13,185 nucleotides of DNA from Fennellomyces sp. T-0311. Lineage: Eukaryota > Mucoromycota > Mucoromycetes > Mucorales > Lichtheimiaceae. The notes beneath the pieces were generated by a model, which saw nothing but the letters and a program-made list of their open reading frames with translations, searched no databases and was not told where the DNA came from. Shown here one piece after another: positions 1 to 8,818 of the stretch (its first letter is position 1; every line of letters starts with the position of its first letter). The translations under genes and the position numbers were made by a program. The DNA lies in the NCBI GenBank assembly GCA_025266875.1, contig JALLLT010000164.1:1-13185 (forward strand), read 5' to 3'.

Positions 1-1873
1 AATCCCTACCAATGGTAATTGGTGAGTCTCCTGCGAGTTGCATAACGAAGAAGTTGTGTTTGATGTCTAAAACGCGTTTTCCGTTGTCATATAACAGTCT
101 CACGTTTGGAACGTAGCCAAGTAATTCAGCAGTGCTGCCTTCTTGAGCTAAAGTAACTTGTATATCGTCTAAAAACTCTTTATTGACCACTGTTTGTAAC
201 TCTAACTTTTCAACTAGTTCCGGTCTCACAAATGAATGTGATGCTCCTGTGTCAAGAAGACCAAGTATCTGTTCAGTCTGTACAGTGATAGGAACTTGGA
301 GTGAGTCATCTGAAGTGTGTATTGCGTATGAGGTGTATTTACATGTAATATCCATCTTTGCCATGTTCACTGGCAGGAAAATCTCGTTTAAGATTGCTTC
401 ATCCCGCGCAGATGGTGTACGGCTTGTGTTTGACAGAGTGGAGGAGGAACCGGTGTTGACACGAATGCCACGGTTGTATATGCTTGTACGCTGTTGTCTC
501 TTCTGCTGCCTACTGCCTTTTGCAGCTTCCATCTCTGGACACGAATGTCCTCGGACGTACTGTTCTCGGCGGCAAAACCTGCATAGGTTGTCATGTGCAA
601 TGGAGGAGGAGGAAGAGGAACTTGTAGCTTGTGTGAAGCTGTTGTTGCTACTGCGAGCATTGTCCTGCAGGCGCTGCATCACCTCTTGTTGCTTCTTGAT
701 GATGAAGCAGTCAGCCTTGGAATGGCTTCCTTTGGGGTGAAGCGGGCAATCGCCATATCTTGAACGTGTTGTAGGAGGAGCGCGACGAACGGATGGAGTT
801 TGGTCATGTGTTGCACGGCGTTTACCATTTGAACGGTGTTGCTCATGCGAGCGACCAGGAGCGGACTTGATGAACTCTCCCAACGTTGTGATTACGAGCT
901 GCGAAACTTGATGGATGTCATCGGAGATGTCTGCATCCTCGCGACGTACTACCACAGGAAGGACCTTGTCGATGACCTCGTCGGTCAGGGAGCACAAATA
1001 CTCAAGCACCAGGTTTTGGTCGTTGGTGCGACCTGCCTCAGTTGCGGCCTCGACCCATCGTTCAGTGTATGTGGCAATGGATTCGCCTTCTTGAAATCGC
1101 ATGTCATAATGCTCTCTGTACTTGTAGAAAGCGTAGAATGGATGGCCATGCTTCTTGTTGATTTCAACACATGCTTGGCTCCAGGTGAGTTCCTTGTCGG
1201 CCAGGTTTCTCTTGAACCAATTGATTTGCGAGTTGTCCAGGCACACCCAAAACAAACGTTCCCAATGGGCATCAATGGGGAGTAGGCTATGGCTTCGGAG
1301 TTGTCGTTCAAAAGCATCCATAAACGAACGGACGGAGTCATGGACAGGCTTGTTTGGGTTGCGAACAGGTCCGCCACGGAACTGCAAAGCTGGTAGGTCT
1401 TTTGGTACTATGGTGCTTTGCTTGAGTTGGACTGCTGCTACCTCAGCTGGCTCTTGTGTTGGGCGGGTGCTCAACGCAGCTTCGGTATCTTGGTGGATGC
1501 GCCACGCTTCCAACGCATTCCGGTGAGCTTCTTGAAGCTGGGCACGGACGTCATGTGACGCATCGTCGGCGTTGAAAAAATCTTGCGCTGCCTTTTCCAG
1601 GCGAGCTCGGAGAACTGCTGTTGCGTTTGAGGAAGTCACAACACATTGGGTGTGGTAGGTTGTTGGTGTCAACACAACACGGCCTTGTTCTTGCTGCTCT
1701 GCTTGTTGCTGCTTTGCTTGCTGTAGGCCTTGAGTTGTTTGTTGCTGAGTTGCTTGGTCTTGACCATTTCCCAGGTTTGGAATATTGAGGTCCGCTTGTT
1801 GCACAACACCCTGGGCAGAGCTGGTCTGTGCCATGGCATTGCTGACACTCTCGGTTTCGGTTTCGATTTCCAT
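1..1873 (-). CDS. Gag and protease portion of outer Gag-Pol polyprotein, partial at left edge
   Basis: I translated the minus strand leftward from the ATG at 1873: 624 codons without a stop, running off the window. Numbering from this Met (about 19 codons lie upstream at 10939): Q-rich low-complexity at 25-60; a retrotransposon Gag core at about 155-310, with VPKDLP near 155 and AHWERL nearby; then two zinc-knuckle-like motifs, C376-x2-H-x4-H-x4-C389 and C431-x2-C-x8-H443-x-C445, separated by a serine run. An aspartic protease follows with active site LLDTGAS at about D541. Gag packages element RNA in cytoplasmic particles and the protease matures it. The Met at 1873 lies within the target duplication, so the true start is most likely the upstream ATG at 10939. 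The frame is easily missed because it has no stop inside the window. Confidence 0.88.
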   Translation of the reverse strand, partial: MEIETETESVSNAMAQTSSAQGVVQQADLNIPNLGNGQDQATQQQTTQGLQQAKQQQAEQQEQGRVVLTPTTYHTQCVVTSSNATAVLRARLEKAAQDFFNADDASHDVRAQLQEAHRNALEAWRIHQDTEAALSTRPTQEPAEVAAVQLKQSTIVPKDLPALQFRGGPVRNPNKPVHDSVRSFMDAFERQLRSHSLLPIDAHWERLFWVCLDNSQINWFKRNLADKELTWSQACVEINKKHGHPFYAFYKYREHYDMRFQEGESIATYTERWVEAATEAGRTNDQNLVLEYLCSLTDEVIDKVLPVVVRREDADISDDIHQVSQLVITTLGEFIKSAPGRSHEQHRSNGKRRATHDQTPSVRRAPPTTRSRYGDCPLHPKGSHSKADCFIIKKQQEVMQRLQDNARSSNNSFTQATSSSSSSSIAHDNLCRFCRREQYVRGHSCPEMEAAKGSRQQKRQQRTSIYNRGIRVNTGSSSTLSNTSRTPSARDEAILNEIFLPVNMAKMDITCKYTSYAIHTSDDSLQVPITVQTEQILGLLDTGASHSFVRPELVEKLELQTVVNKEFLDDIQVTLAQEGSTAELLGYVPNVRLLYDNGKRVLDIKHNFFVMQLAGDSPITIGRD

Positions 1874-1875
1874 GT
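1866..1875 (+). repeat. Left target-site duplication of MULE (ATTTCCATGT)
   Basis: Direct copy of 10875..10884. The identity extends two bases outward (CG) to 12 bp. Treating it as 10 bp leaves 7 bp between the duplication and the perfect inverted repeat on both sides, which is symmetric and within the 8-11 bp range typical of MULEs. It falls inside the outer gag coding sequence. Confidence 0.7.
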
Positions 1876-1882
1876 ACTCCGC

Positions 1883-1910
1883 CTACGCGTTTCCAAATTT
1901 TCACGGATGA
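1883..1910 (+). repeat. MULE left terminal inverted repeat core
   Basis: Begins CTACGCGTTTCC and ends CACGGATGA. It is a perfect 28-bp reverse complement of 10840..10867. Similarity drops sharply inward of the 28 bp. Confidence 0.88.
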
Positions 1911-2460
1911 GCACTGGGGAGTTCTACCCAGATAAGTCCAAAAACGAGGCTGTGGCTTAACAACAGGTGGCTTATACCGGTGGCGGTTCCCTGGATGGCG
2001 GGACACATGAACGGTAACTCTTTAAACATCCATCACGACTTAATACACGATCAAAAAACACCAAAAAAAGGAAAAACTGCATATTTATTTACTTTGTTAC
2101 GTAAATACCATGCACACTTGCCTCAAATTAGACAGCTGACATTAAAACAAGCAGTTGGCATATCTCTATAACAGTTAGCATGTAGCAACACTTACATTGT
2201 TCAACTGAGCGACTTGTACCATAGACTCTATAGTATCTGGATTCTGAGCAGCCGCGACGTGTGAGTTCGTGTATAGCTTGTGCAATATAAAAAAAACAAA
2301 GTTTTGTTAAAGTGTATACATAATGAAAAGAGAAAAGAAAAGTGTATAGTGGAAAGAAACAAGAAAGTCTATAAAGAAAAGAAAAGAAGTGGAAACATAA
2401 AAAAGATAAAGAGAGAGTAAACAAAATAAAGATGATAATGAAAATAAAAAGCAAGTAAGT
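1911..2460. other. MULE 3' non-coding region, no gene seen
   Basis: About 550 bp between the left inverted repeat and the transposase stop codon. I see no supported coding sequence on either strand. It should hold the transposase 3' UTR and polyadenylation signals (leftward) and any subterminal transposase-binding sequence. The right half is a purine-rich tract, listed separately. Confidence 0.6.
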
Positions 2461-2466
2461 CTATAA
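2324..2466 (+). repeat. Purine-rich low-complexity tract in MULE 3' UTR
   Basis: Roughly 140 bp, mostly A and G on the plus strand and so C/T-rich in the leftward transcript. It contains repeated AAAGAAAAGAAAAG-like runs. A short direct repeat, GTCTATAAAG, occurs near 2368 and again at 2459. It lies immediately downstream of the transposase stop codon. Confidence 0.6.
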
Positions 2467-3816
2467 AGGATAATACTGAGTGTATGGATGGACACCACGT
2501 GAGTTTCTTGAGCGTATATTCTCGTTGCGGTGTTGACGAACTCTTCTGACATATCCTTCAGTGTCACCACGTAGAAAGGCATCGTCGAATGTGCGTCGCT
2601 GGTTTGGTGGCAGCATCATTCGATAGCTAGCTACTTCTTCTTGTAGCTGAAGGCGTGCATCGTTTAACTGCCGCATTAACTGTTGATGCCGTTGATATGT
2701 TTGCAGCAAACTATCTTCCGATGTACCCAAACGGGTCCACAAGTCAGTCTCTTCATCGTCAATGTCAGCATCTACTTCTATAGCATCTTCAGCCAGTCTA
2801 TCGTCGTCATCGTCGTCGATCACTATGACCTCATCTTCTTCGTCTGCAGCACCATGGCTAGACAAGATGGGCGAATTTTCTTCTTCCCTTCGAAACCCAT
2901 CAACTGACAGGACATCAGCTTCTTGAGAAGCAATGAAATCCGTTGGTGTGTCTATAAATAATTCACTCAGTACTTGCGAATATCACTAACTCTAATATAT
3001 GCTACAAAAACCACACACCTTCTTCAAAAGGGTGAACAGCATTTGTAGGCATAGTGTCTATTGCCGTTGGAGCACCTTCATCGTCCTGGGGCCAAGAAAG
3101 AGGGGAAAGCCGCATTAGCCTAAAGGGATACACTTGGATCTACGTGTTAAACATGTTAGGAAGAAGTTTTTCTCATATATGTATAAGCGCACATACGTCT
3201 TCTTCAACATGCACATAAGGTGCAGTATCTTTGCGCTGGACATAGACATCCAGTGCACTGAAGAAATCCCATGATTGTCTTACTGTATCATTGTAACGTT
3301 TGACAAGGTGCTTGCAGAGCATAAATCTGCTATTAATGAATGCAGGACAGCCACAAGTAAAGTCCTCTATGGAGGGCATATACCGTTCGTCGGCGTCGGG
3401 CTCCTCTCTTCCATTGGGTCGTCGAAGCGTTTGCGTCAAAGTTTTCCATGACCTAGCAAACTCTTTCTCCCACTCCAATGCCTGGCGGCGATTCTGAATC
3501 TTGAGCTGAAAGTTGGCTCTCATCAGTGGAAGCTGTTGGTTGATGATTATATATATCAACAGGTCGAGTCGTGGGCGAGGGAAGTTCAAAAGAAAATCCC
3601 TCTTTAGCACTCGCCATTGTGCTTCTATCATCATCGTAGTTTTCGCCATCGGTATGTTGTCAGGGCGACTGCTGCGAGCCCATCGATCCCACCATACACG
3701 GGCGTACCAGCAGTTGTACATATACGCCCACACATCAGGAAGATTGTGCCGAACGCAAAAGCGATATAATTCGCGACCAGCACGCTGCCGCAGTTGATCT
3801 GCATTTTCACGACCAA
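2461..3816 (-). CDS. MULE transposase, 3' half (exons 5-7): catalytic Glu, SWIM finger, acidic tail
   Basis: Exons 3197..3816, 3019..3085 and 2461..2951, joined across GTATGT...CCCCAG (3086..3196) and GTGTGT...TTATAG (2952..3018) introns; all junctions keep frame. In the predicted 858-residue protein this is residues 468-858. The block TTMMIEAQWRVLKRDFL carries the likely third catalytic acid (E531) in the context usual for fungal MULEs. A SWIM zinc finger follows at C621-x-C623-x10-C634-x-H636. The tail is acidic, with VIVI followed by six Asp at 737-746 (a SUMO-interacting-motif-like sequence), then a probable coiled coil near 770-800 and an Arg-rich end. Exon 5 completes a Val codon begun by exon 4 at 9139, across the intron now holding the chromovirus. 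Family assignment is firm; the SUMO idea is inference. Confidence 0.82.
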
Positions 3817-3846
3817 CTAAATCCAATATTAACAATATATCCTATA

Positions 3847-3851
3847 CCTAC
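3847..3851 (+). repeat. Left target-site duplication of chromovirus (CCTAC)
   Basis: Identical to 9111..9115 and immediately adjacent to the LTR terminus. A 5-bp duplication is the usual signature of Ty3/gypsy integration. Confidence 0.93.
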
Positions 3852-4143
3852 TGTGATAAAGAAGGGTAAAAACTTATAACAATCGAAAGTCGCTGAGACC
3901 GGAATAGAGCTCTGTTGTCAGGTTCTCCTTCTCGATATTCTATTATGGTACTCTATTTATACTGGTCTGTTCGGATCATCGTTTACTACGATATTCTAGC
4001 CCTTCTTTCATCGGATGTTTCTTTAGTGTCTTTTCGTTTCTTTAGTGTGTCGGTCCTCTCTTTAGACTCGCACTAAGGGATATATTCCCTGATTACTTTT
4101 ATCCGATTTCTTGTTTTTCTGAATTATCATGTCAGCCACGACA
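3852..4143 (-). repeat. Chromovirus 3' LTR (292 bp)
   Basis: Read on the coding strand it starts TGTCGTGG and ends TTATCACA. It appears identical over its full length to 8819..9110. It contains a TATAAATA box (3954..3961), two copies of TTTCTTTAGTGT, and the inverted repeat AGGGA-TATAT-TCCCT. Confidence 0.95.
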
Positions 4144-4155
4144 TTTCCCCCCTCC
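4144..4155 (-). promoter_or_regulatory. Polypurine tract next to the 3' LTR
   Basis: Coding-strand sequence GGAGGGGGGAAA directly abuts the 3' LTR. This is the expected primer site for plus-strand DNA synthesis in reverse transcription. The Gag-Pol stop codon lies about 30 bp upstream of it. Confidence 0.9.
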
Positions 4156-4185
4156 AGGCTGCTTAGCCGTATGAGAAGTGGATGT

Positions 4186-7100
4186 TTACTTATGGCTTCT
4201 CATGTTATATCTTGGGTTACCTCTTCTTTTCTTAGAAGGATTGCTATTGATCGAATTGTTCTCGCGCTCTCTTTTACCATACTTATGTGCAGACTTATGC
4301 ATGAGTTTTTCAGGATTTTGCCCCAATCTTCTCCAATATTTGGAAATGGTCATAGTATCGCTAAAATTCTCAGGAGGTTCCCAAGTGTCATCCTCCTCAT
4401 TGTATCCTTTCCATCGAACACGGTAAATAAAATTACCCTTATGAATCTTATGGGCTACGATACTTTCAAGTTCATAAATTTCATCTGCAGGTATTTCTTC
4501 TAAGACTCTGACCGGTTTCAATTGTTCAGGTGGATAATTTCTGGGCAGCAAATGGCCCTCATAATTTTTCAAGATGTATGATCCTCCTCTACTTTTACTG
4601 ACCACTTTGTATGGACCTTTATAAGTAGGATTCAGCTTTCCTGATAATTCCGGTACCTTTGCCATAACATAATCGCCAGGCTTATATTCTACCATTTTGT
4701 GCGTCTTATTAAACTGTTGTTCTTGCTTTTGAGTGATGGTCTTTGTTCGCTCCTGTATTGCGGGAAAAACAATAGATTGCATTTCTTCAATTCTTTCTTT
4801 TAGTTGTTTTTCAGACATAGGCTTAAGCTCCTTGTCTTTTCTGTAATCTTTGAAATCATTGAATTTCCTTGCAAACATTAATGTGAACGGGGGTGTTTTA
4901 TGACGAGTGGATACGTTTGCGTTCAGACATAGCTGGACAGCTGGTACATGTGTATCCCAATCGTTTACAGCACCTTTTAACAACTTCTTTATAGCTAGAG
5001 TTGCTTTCTGCACCCATCTTTCAGCGGTACCATTTGCTTTTGGATGAAACGGTACAACAAGTCTATGCTCGAAACCAGAGTTTCTTGCAAATCTCTTCAT
5101 TAGGTCATTGACGAATTCTTTGCCATTATCCGATTGTAAGACGCGGGGTAAACCAAAATCGCAGAATACTTGTACAAGAGTCTTCACAATTGTTTCCGCT
5201 TGTTTGTTTGGAATTGCACGTAATATACAAAAGCGCGTGCATATATCCACGAGAACGAGTAAATAGTTGTTTCCTTTTTTTGATGTCTCATATGTTGCTA
5301 AATCAATTGCCCAGTGGTCTCCTGGTGCTTCAGCTGTAATCGTACGTAACGGATGATATCCTTTTTGAGCGATGTTAAACTTTTGGCATTCAGAACATTC
5401 CATAATTAAGTCAAGAGCATCTTGCTTTATGTTAGGCCAATGAATACCATTGTTATGTATAGCTTGGACTATTGCGTTGGCACCAAAGTGACCAAATAAA
5501 TGTGCTTTGTCCAACAAGTCTTTCCTTTCACTTTCTGGGGGAAGCAATGTGTTCTCCATGATTATTTTTGCAGCGCGATTTATCAGCTCTTTAGACTCAC
5601 TGTTATATTGCTTAAATATTGCTGTTGATCCCCCCTCCAAGTCTGTTCCTTCGTGGAAGAGACGGGATAAGGAATCACTCATGCCGTTTAGTTTACCAGC
5701 AATGTGCACGATATCAAAATCATAATTGTAAATGGTGGAAAACCAATTGGTCAACATGGAGTTAAGTTGTTTTTGGGAATGTAAATAAGTCAAAGCCTTA
5801 TGATCGGTATAGATTGTGAACTTTTGGCCCCAGATATACTTATGGAACTTTTTCAAGGCAAATACAACGGCTAGTAGCTCTTTGCGAGTTATCATATATC
5901 GGGATTCTGCCTTATTTAATGAACGAGCCATGTAGGAAATAACTTGGCGTTTATTGGTATCTTTTTCCTTCTGATACAATACGCACGCGATTCCGACATT
6001 ACTGGCGTCAGTGGCAATGTACATTGGACAAGACATATCAGGAAAGTGAAGCGGCACAGCATGCTTTAAGGCATACTTCAAGGTATTGAACGCTTTATCA
6101 TGTTTCTCTGTCCATAGAGCCGTGATATTTGTTGAATGGCGCAATTCATCCAAAGGTTTGGTTATATCAGCCATGTAAGGTATGCTATCTCGAAAATAAT
6201 TGATGAAACCAAGGTATGCTTGTAGTTGCTTTGCGGTTTTCGGTACTGGCCAATTTTGAGCATTAGTGACTTTGCTAGGGTCAGGCCGTCTAGTGTTATT
6301 ATGGATATAAAATCCAAGTAGATGAACACTTTTTCGCATAAATTGGCATTTGCTTGGCTGCAAAATGAAATTCGCAGCTGTTAATCTGTCAATGACAGTT
6401 CTACAGTGATCAATGTGCTCCGAAATGGAACTGCTCATAATAATAATATCATCAACGTAACACTGTGCGTAAGGAAGATCTCTACACACGTAATGGTCCA
6501 TTACGGCTTGGAAGCTTTGCGCGACATGCCGCAAACCAAAGGGTGTCTTTTTGTGAAAATATCTTTTGTTTCCTGGTCCGGTAAACGAGAGTTTGTGCTG
6601 ATCGTCTTCCGCAATTGGAAATCTCGTAAAAGCACTTTTTAAATCAAGCACACTTATTACTTTTGAGCCTGCAAGCTTATCAAACATATCACGGATGAGG
6701 GGAATCCTTTGAGGATGGTCTTCGATATATTGATTGACCAATCTTGGATCTAAGCAACAACGGTGCCCTTTTAGTACCCCTTCGTGATCCCGCTTAGGTA
6801 CCAAGAGAATGGGACTGTTCCATCTGTTGTCTGCATTTGGAGGTAGTTCTTCAATTGTACCGTCTTCAAGCCATTCACTTATAGCTTGTTCAACGATCGG
6901 TATTTGATGGTATGCGAGTTCATATTGCTTGCGATTGCAGACGACACCAGGTGGGGTTGGTATAGAAATCACTGCTTCAGGGTAAGGACAAACAGAAGTT
7001 TTGCTGACCTGCATATTTTTATCCAAGCTAGGCTTGATCATGTTGTGGAACGTTACTTGGTCGTCATGTGTCCCAGCTGGTTCATCATATGCGGGCAATT

Positions 7101-8796
7101 CATCAATTTCTTCTTTGTCTTCTTCTTTTTTCAAGTCATCTCTCCATTCGTGCGTCAAGCCAGTATAGCCAATGCCGAACTCATTGAAGAGGTTTTTTCC
7201 AATGCTGGCTAATTTTCCCTGAGCAAGGTTCATCACTTCAAAAGAGTGCTTTATATTACGGTAGTTAAACCACACGTTTAAAGGTTCAGTTATGCCAATA
7301 CGGTTTGATTGTTTATTCATATCTGCTAACTGTATATGCCCTTTGCGAGGGATAATTCTAAGTTTGTTTTGAATGCAGAAGGTCTTTGAGACCGCAGAAA
7401 AATTTGCACCATCATCCAATAGTGCGAGGATTCGATTGCCCTCTATAGTTACCGGTATAGGCATTTCATCAATATCATGGTTTTCTGTTTTCTTTTTGCT
7501 TTTCAGTGACTCACATGGCAACATGTCATCGACATCATCGACGTTCACTATTTTTGCACTTCTGTTCACTTTAGCTCTTGCTGGAGGTAGGTTTGCCAAT
7601 TGGGGAAGTCCTTTTGCCACTCGGAACTCGTTACAACGGTGTTGGTCTTTGCGAGGACGACCGCAATAATCACAATCTTTGATAACCTTTTTGTTGGATG
7701 GATTGTGGATAGACGCGGATGAACCAGAAGGAAAATGGGAGCGCAATTTCGGCCTGCTTCGACGTTCAAAGCCGTCGTCTTCCCGGAGTCTCTTCTCATT
7801 GTCATGGTCATCAAGTTGGAGGCTTGCCAGATATTGTACCATGTTCTCCAGTGTTTGGTTCATAAATTCGGTTCCAAATTTGGTAGAGACGAGGTTATAA
7901 GCAGCATGCTTCTTTTCAAGGGATGATAGCAGCGCAACGATCATTGGAACATGAAATTGGTCCAACCCGGATTCGATGCACCGTTGATGGAATCGACGAA
8001 CGTACGAGCGAACCTTCTCGCCCTTCTTCTGTCGCATGTGGAGCACTAGTTCCATTCCCTTGAGTCTTTGTTCCGGTGTGTCAAACTTGTTGACGATTTT
8101 GCATCTTATCTGGGTCCAGGTATGAGACGTGGTTTTCAACTCGTCATCCAACCAAATGGAATCGCCATCATTGAAGCATTTCGGAAGTAGTCTCTCCCAA
8201 TGGTCGGCTACCGGCAGGTTACATGCTCGTAGTTCCTTTTCGAATGCTCTTAAGAACATTTCTGCGGACAGATGAACAACTTTGCTGGGGTGCCATTTTT
8301 CAGCGCCAACTATTTGCATGACAGGAAGGTCTTTGGGAACATAATGGTCGCTTACGCGATTATCCACCGACCGGGTCTGTTTTTGTAGTTTGGCATTTTG
8401 ATCATGAAGTTCTTGATTGGTAAAAAATTCGAGACGCGAGGGAAACCTCTGCTTGCATGACTTGCGATACAGCTCTGCATGGTCTTGCTGGGCTACATAT
8501 TCTCGCAAGGCAGTATCTTGTTCCTCCAGGGAGCCGCCGTTGTTGATCACTTCTTGATAAGCTCGGTCCTTGTCCATTACTTGAGTGCGTAGCTTTTGTA
8601 GCGTTTCCATTGCTAATCGTTCTTGTTCCTTGGGATTGTTCTCTGGTCTGGAATCTTGGTTTCCTTGAACATCTTGCATTGGGTCATCCCCATCAATTGA
8701 TAAGTTTCTGATATTGGGGACGGATTCTTCTTGGGTGACAGGTTGATCCTCATTTGGTTCATTGGTTGGTTGCTTTGCGTCTGGTTCGTTTAACAT
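4186..8796 (-). CDS. Chromovirus Gag-Pol polyprotein
   Basis: 1536 residues in one frame, start codon in ACCATG context 22 bp from the 5' LTR. Domains in order: Gag core at about 150-300 (VPKDLP, HWERL); zinc knuckle of unusual spacing, C375-x2-C378-x7-H386-x-C388; aspartic protease with LLDDGA at 461-463, where DTG or DSG is usual; reverse transcriptase at about 650-830 with YVDD at 780-783; RNase H with D930, E973 (TRKELL) and D998 (YTDH); integrase with a His/Cys zinc region near 1100-1150 and catalytic D1165, D1223, E1259 (35 residues between the last two); a GPY/F-like region (GPYKV); chromodomain at about 1442-1495 (YRVRWKGY, DDTWEP); and a basic, nuclear-localisation-like tail. It makes particles, copies the RNA and integrates the DNA; the chromodomain probably guides targeting to modified histones. 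The protease variant is the only odd point in an otherwise complete protein. Confidence 0.96.
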   Translation of the reverse strand: MLNEPDAKQPTNEPNEDQPVTQEESVPNIRNLSIDGDDPMQDVQGNQDSRPENNPKEQERLAMETLQKLRTQVMDKDRAYQEVINNGGSLEEQDTALREYVAQQDHAELYRKSCKQRFPSRLEFFTNQELHDQNAKLQKQTRSVDNRVSDHYVPKDLPVMQIVGAEKWHPSKVVHLSAEMFLRAFEKELRACNLPVADHWERLLPKCFNDGDSIWLDDELKTTSHTWTQIRCKIVNKFDTPEQRLKGMELVLHMRQKKGEKVRSYVRRFHQRCIESGLDQFHVPMIVALLSSLEKKHAAYNLVSTKFGTEFMNQTLENMVQYLASLQLDDHDNEKRLREDDGFERRSRPKLRSHFPSGSSASIHNPSNKKVIKDCDYCGRPRKDQHRCNEFRVAKGLPQLANLPPARAKVNRSAKIVNVDDVDDMLPCESLKSKKKTENHDIDEMPIPVTIEGNRILALLDDGANFSAVSKTFCIQNKLRIIPRKGHIQLADMNKQSNRIGITEPLNVWFNYRNIKHSFEVMNLAQGKLASIGKNLFNEFGIGYTGLTHEWRDDLKKEEDKEEIDELPAYDEPAGTHDDQVTFHNMIKPSLDKNMQVSKTSVCPYPEAVISIPTPPGVVCNRKQYELAYHQIPIVEQAISEWLEDGTIEELPPNADNRWNSPILLVPKRDHEGVLKGHRCCLDPRLVNQYIEDHPQRIPLIRDMFDKLAGSKVISVLDLKSAFTRFPIAEDDQHKLSFTGPGNKRYFHKKTPFGLRHVAQSFQAVMDHYVCRDLPYAQCYVDDIIIMSSSISEHIDHCRTVIDRLTAANFILQPSKCQFMRKSVHLLGFYIHNNTRRPDPSKVTNAQNWPVPKTAKQLQAYLGFINYFRDSIPYMADITKPLDELRHSTNITALWTEKHDKAFNTLKYALKHAVPLHFPDMSCPMYIATDASNVGIACVLYQKEKDTNKRQVISYMARSLNKAESRYMITRKELLAVVFALKKFHKYIWGQKFTIYTDHKALTYLHSQKQLNSMLTNWFSTIYNYDFDIVHIAGKLNGMSDSLSRLFHEGTDLEGGSTAIFKQYNSESKELINRAAKIIMENTLLPPESERKDLLDKAHLFGHFGANAIVQAIHNNGIHWPNIKQDALDLIMECSECQKFNIAQKGYHPLRTITAEAPGDHWAIDLATYETSKKGNNYLLVLVDICTRFCILRAIPNKQAETIVKTLVQVFCDFGLPRVLQSDNGKEFVNDLMKRFARNSGFEHRLVVPFHPKANGTAERWVQKATLAIKKLLKGAVNDWDTHVPAVQLCLNANVSTRHKTPPFTLMFARKFNDFKDYRKDKELKPMSEKQLKERIEEMQSIVFPAIQERTKTITQKQEQQFNKTHKMVEYKPGDYVMAKVPELSGKLNPTYKGPYKVVSKSRGGSYILKNYEGHLLPRNYPPEQLKPVRVLEEIPADEIYELESIVAHKIHKGNFIYRVRWKGYNEEDDTWEPPENFSDTMTISKYWRRLGQNPEKLMHKSAHKYGKRERENNSINSNPSKKRRGNPRYNMRSHK

Positions 8797-8818
8797 GGTG
8801 GAATTCAGCGAAAAAAAA
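8797..8818 (-). other. Chromovirus leader / primer-binding region
   Basis: The 22 bp between the 5' LTR and the ATG read T8-CGCTGAATTCCACC on the coding strand. I see no TGG at the LTR junction, the usual start of a tRNA primer-binding site. The Tf1/sushi group primes from the 5' end of its own RNA instead; whether this element does so is not shown by the sequence alone. Confidence 0.5.

Noticed and set aside
1551..2006. Open frames on either strand across 388..2006 (for example 836..1285 plus, 1551..2006 minus)
   Set aside because: They are shadows of the long minus-strand gag-protease frame, which has clear Gag, zinc-knuckle and protease motifs and runs off the edge.
2378..2466. CRISPR-like or satellite array in the purine-rich tract
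   Set aside because: The repeats are irregular in length and spacing, and the neighbourhood is eukaryotic.
4129..4503. Plus-strand frames at 4129..4503, 6406..6642 and 6886..7212
   Set aside because: They are antisense to the intact Gag-Pol frame and show no recognisable motifs.
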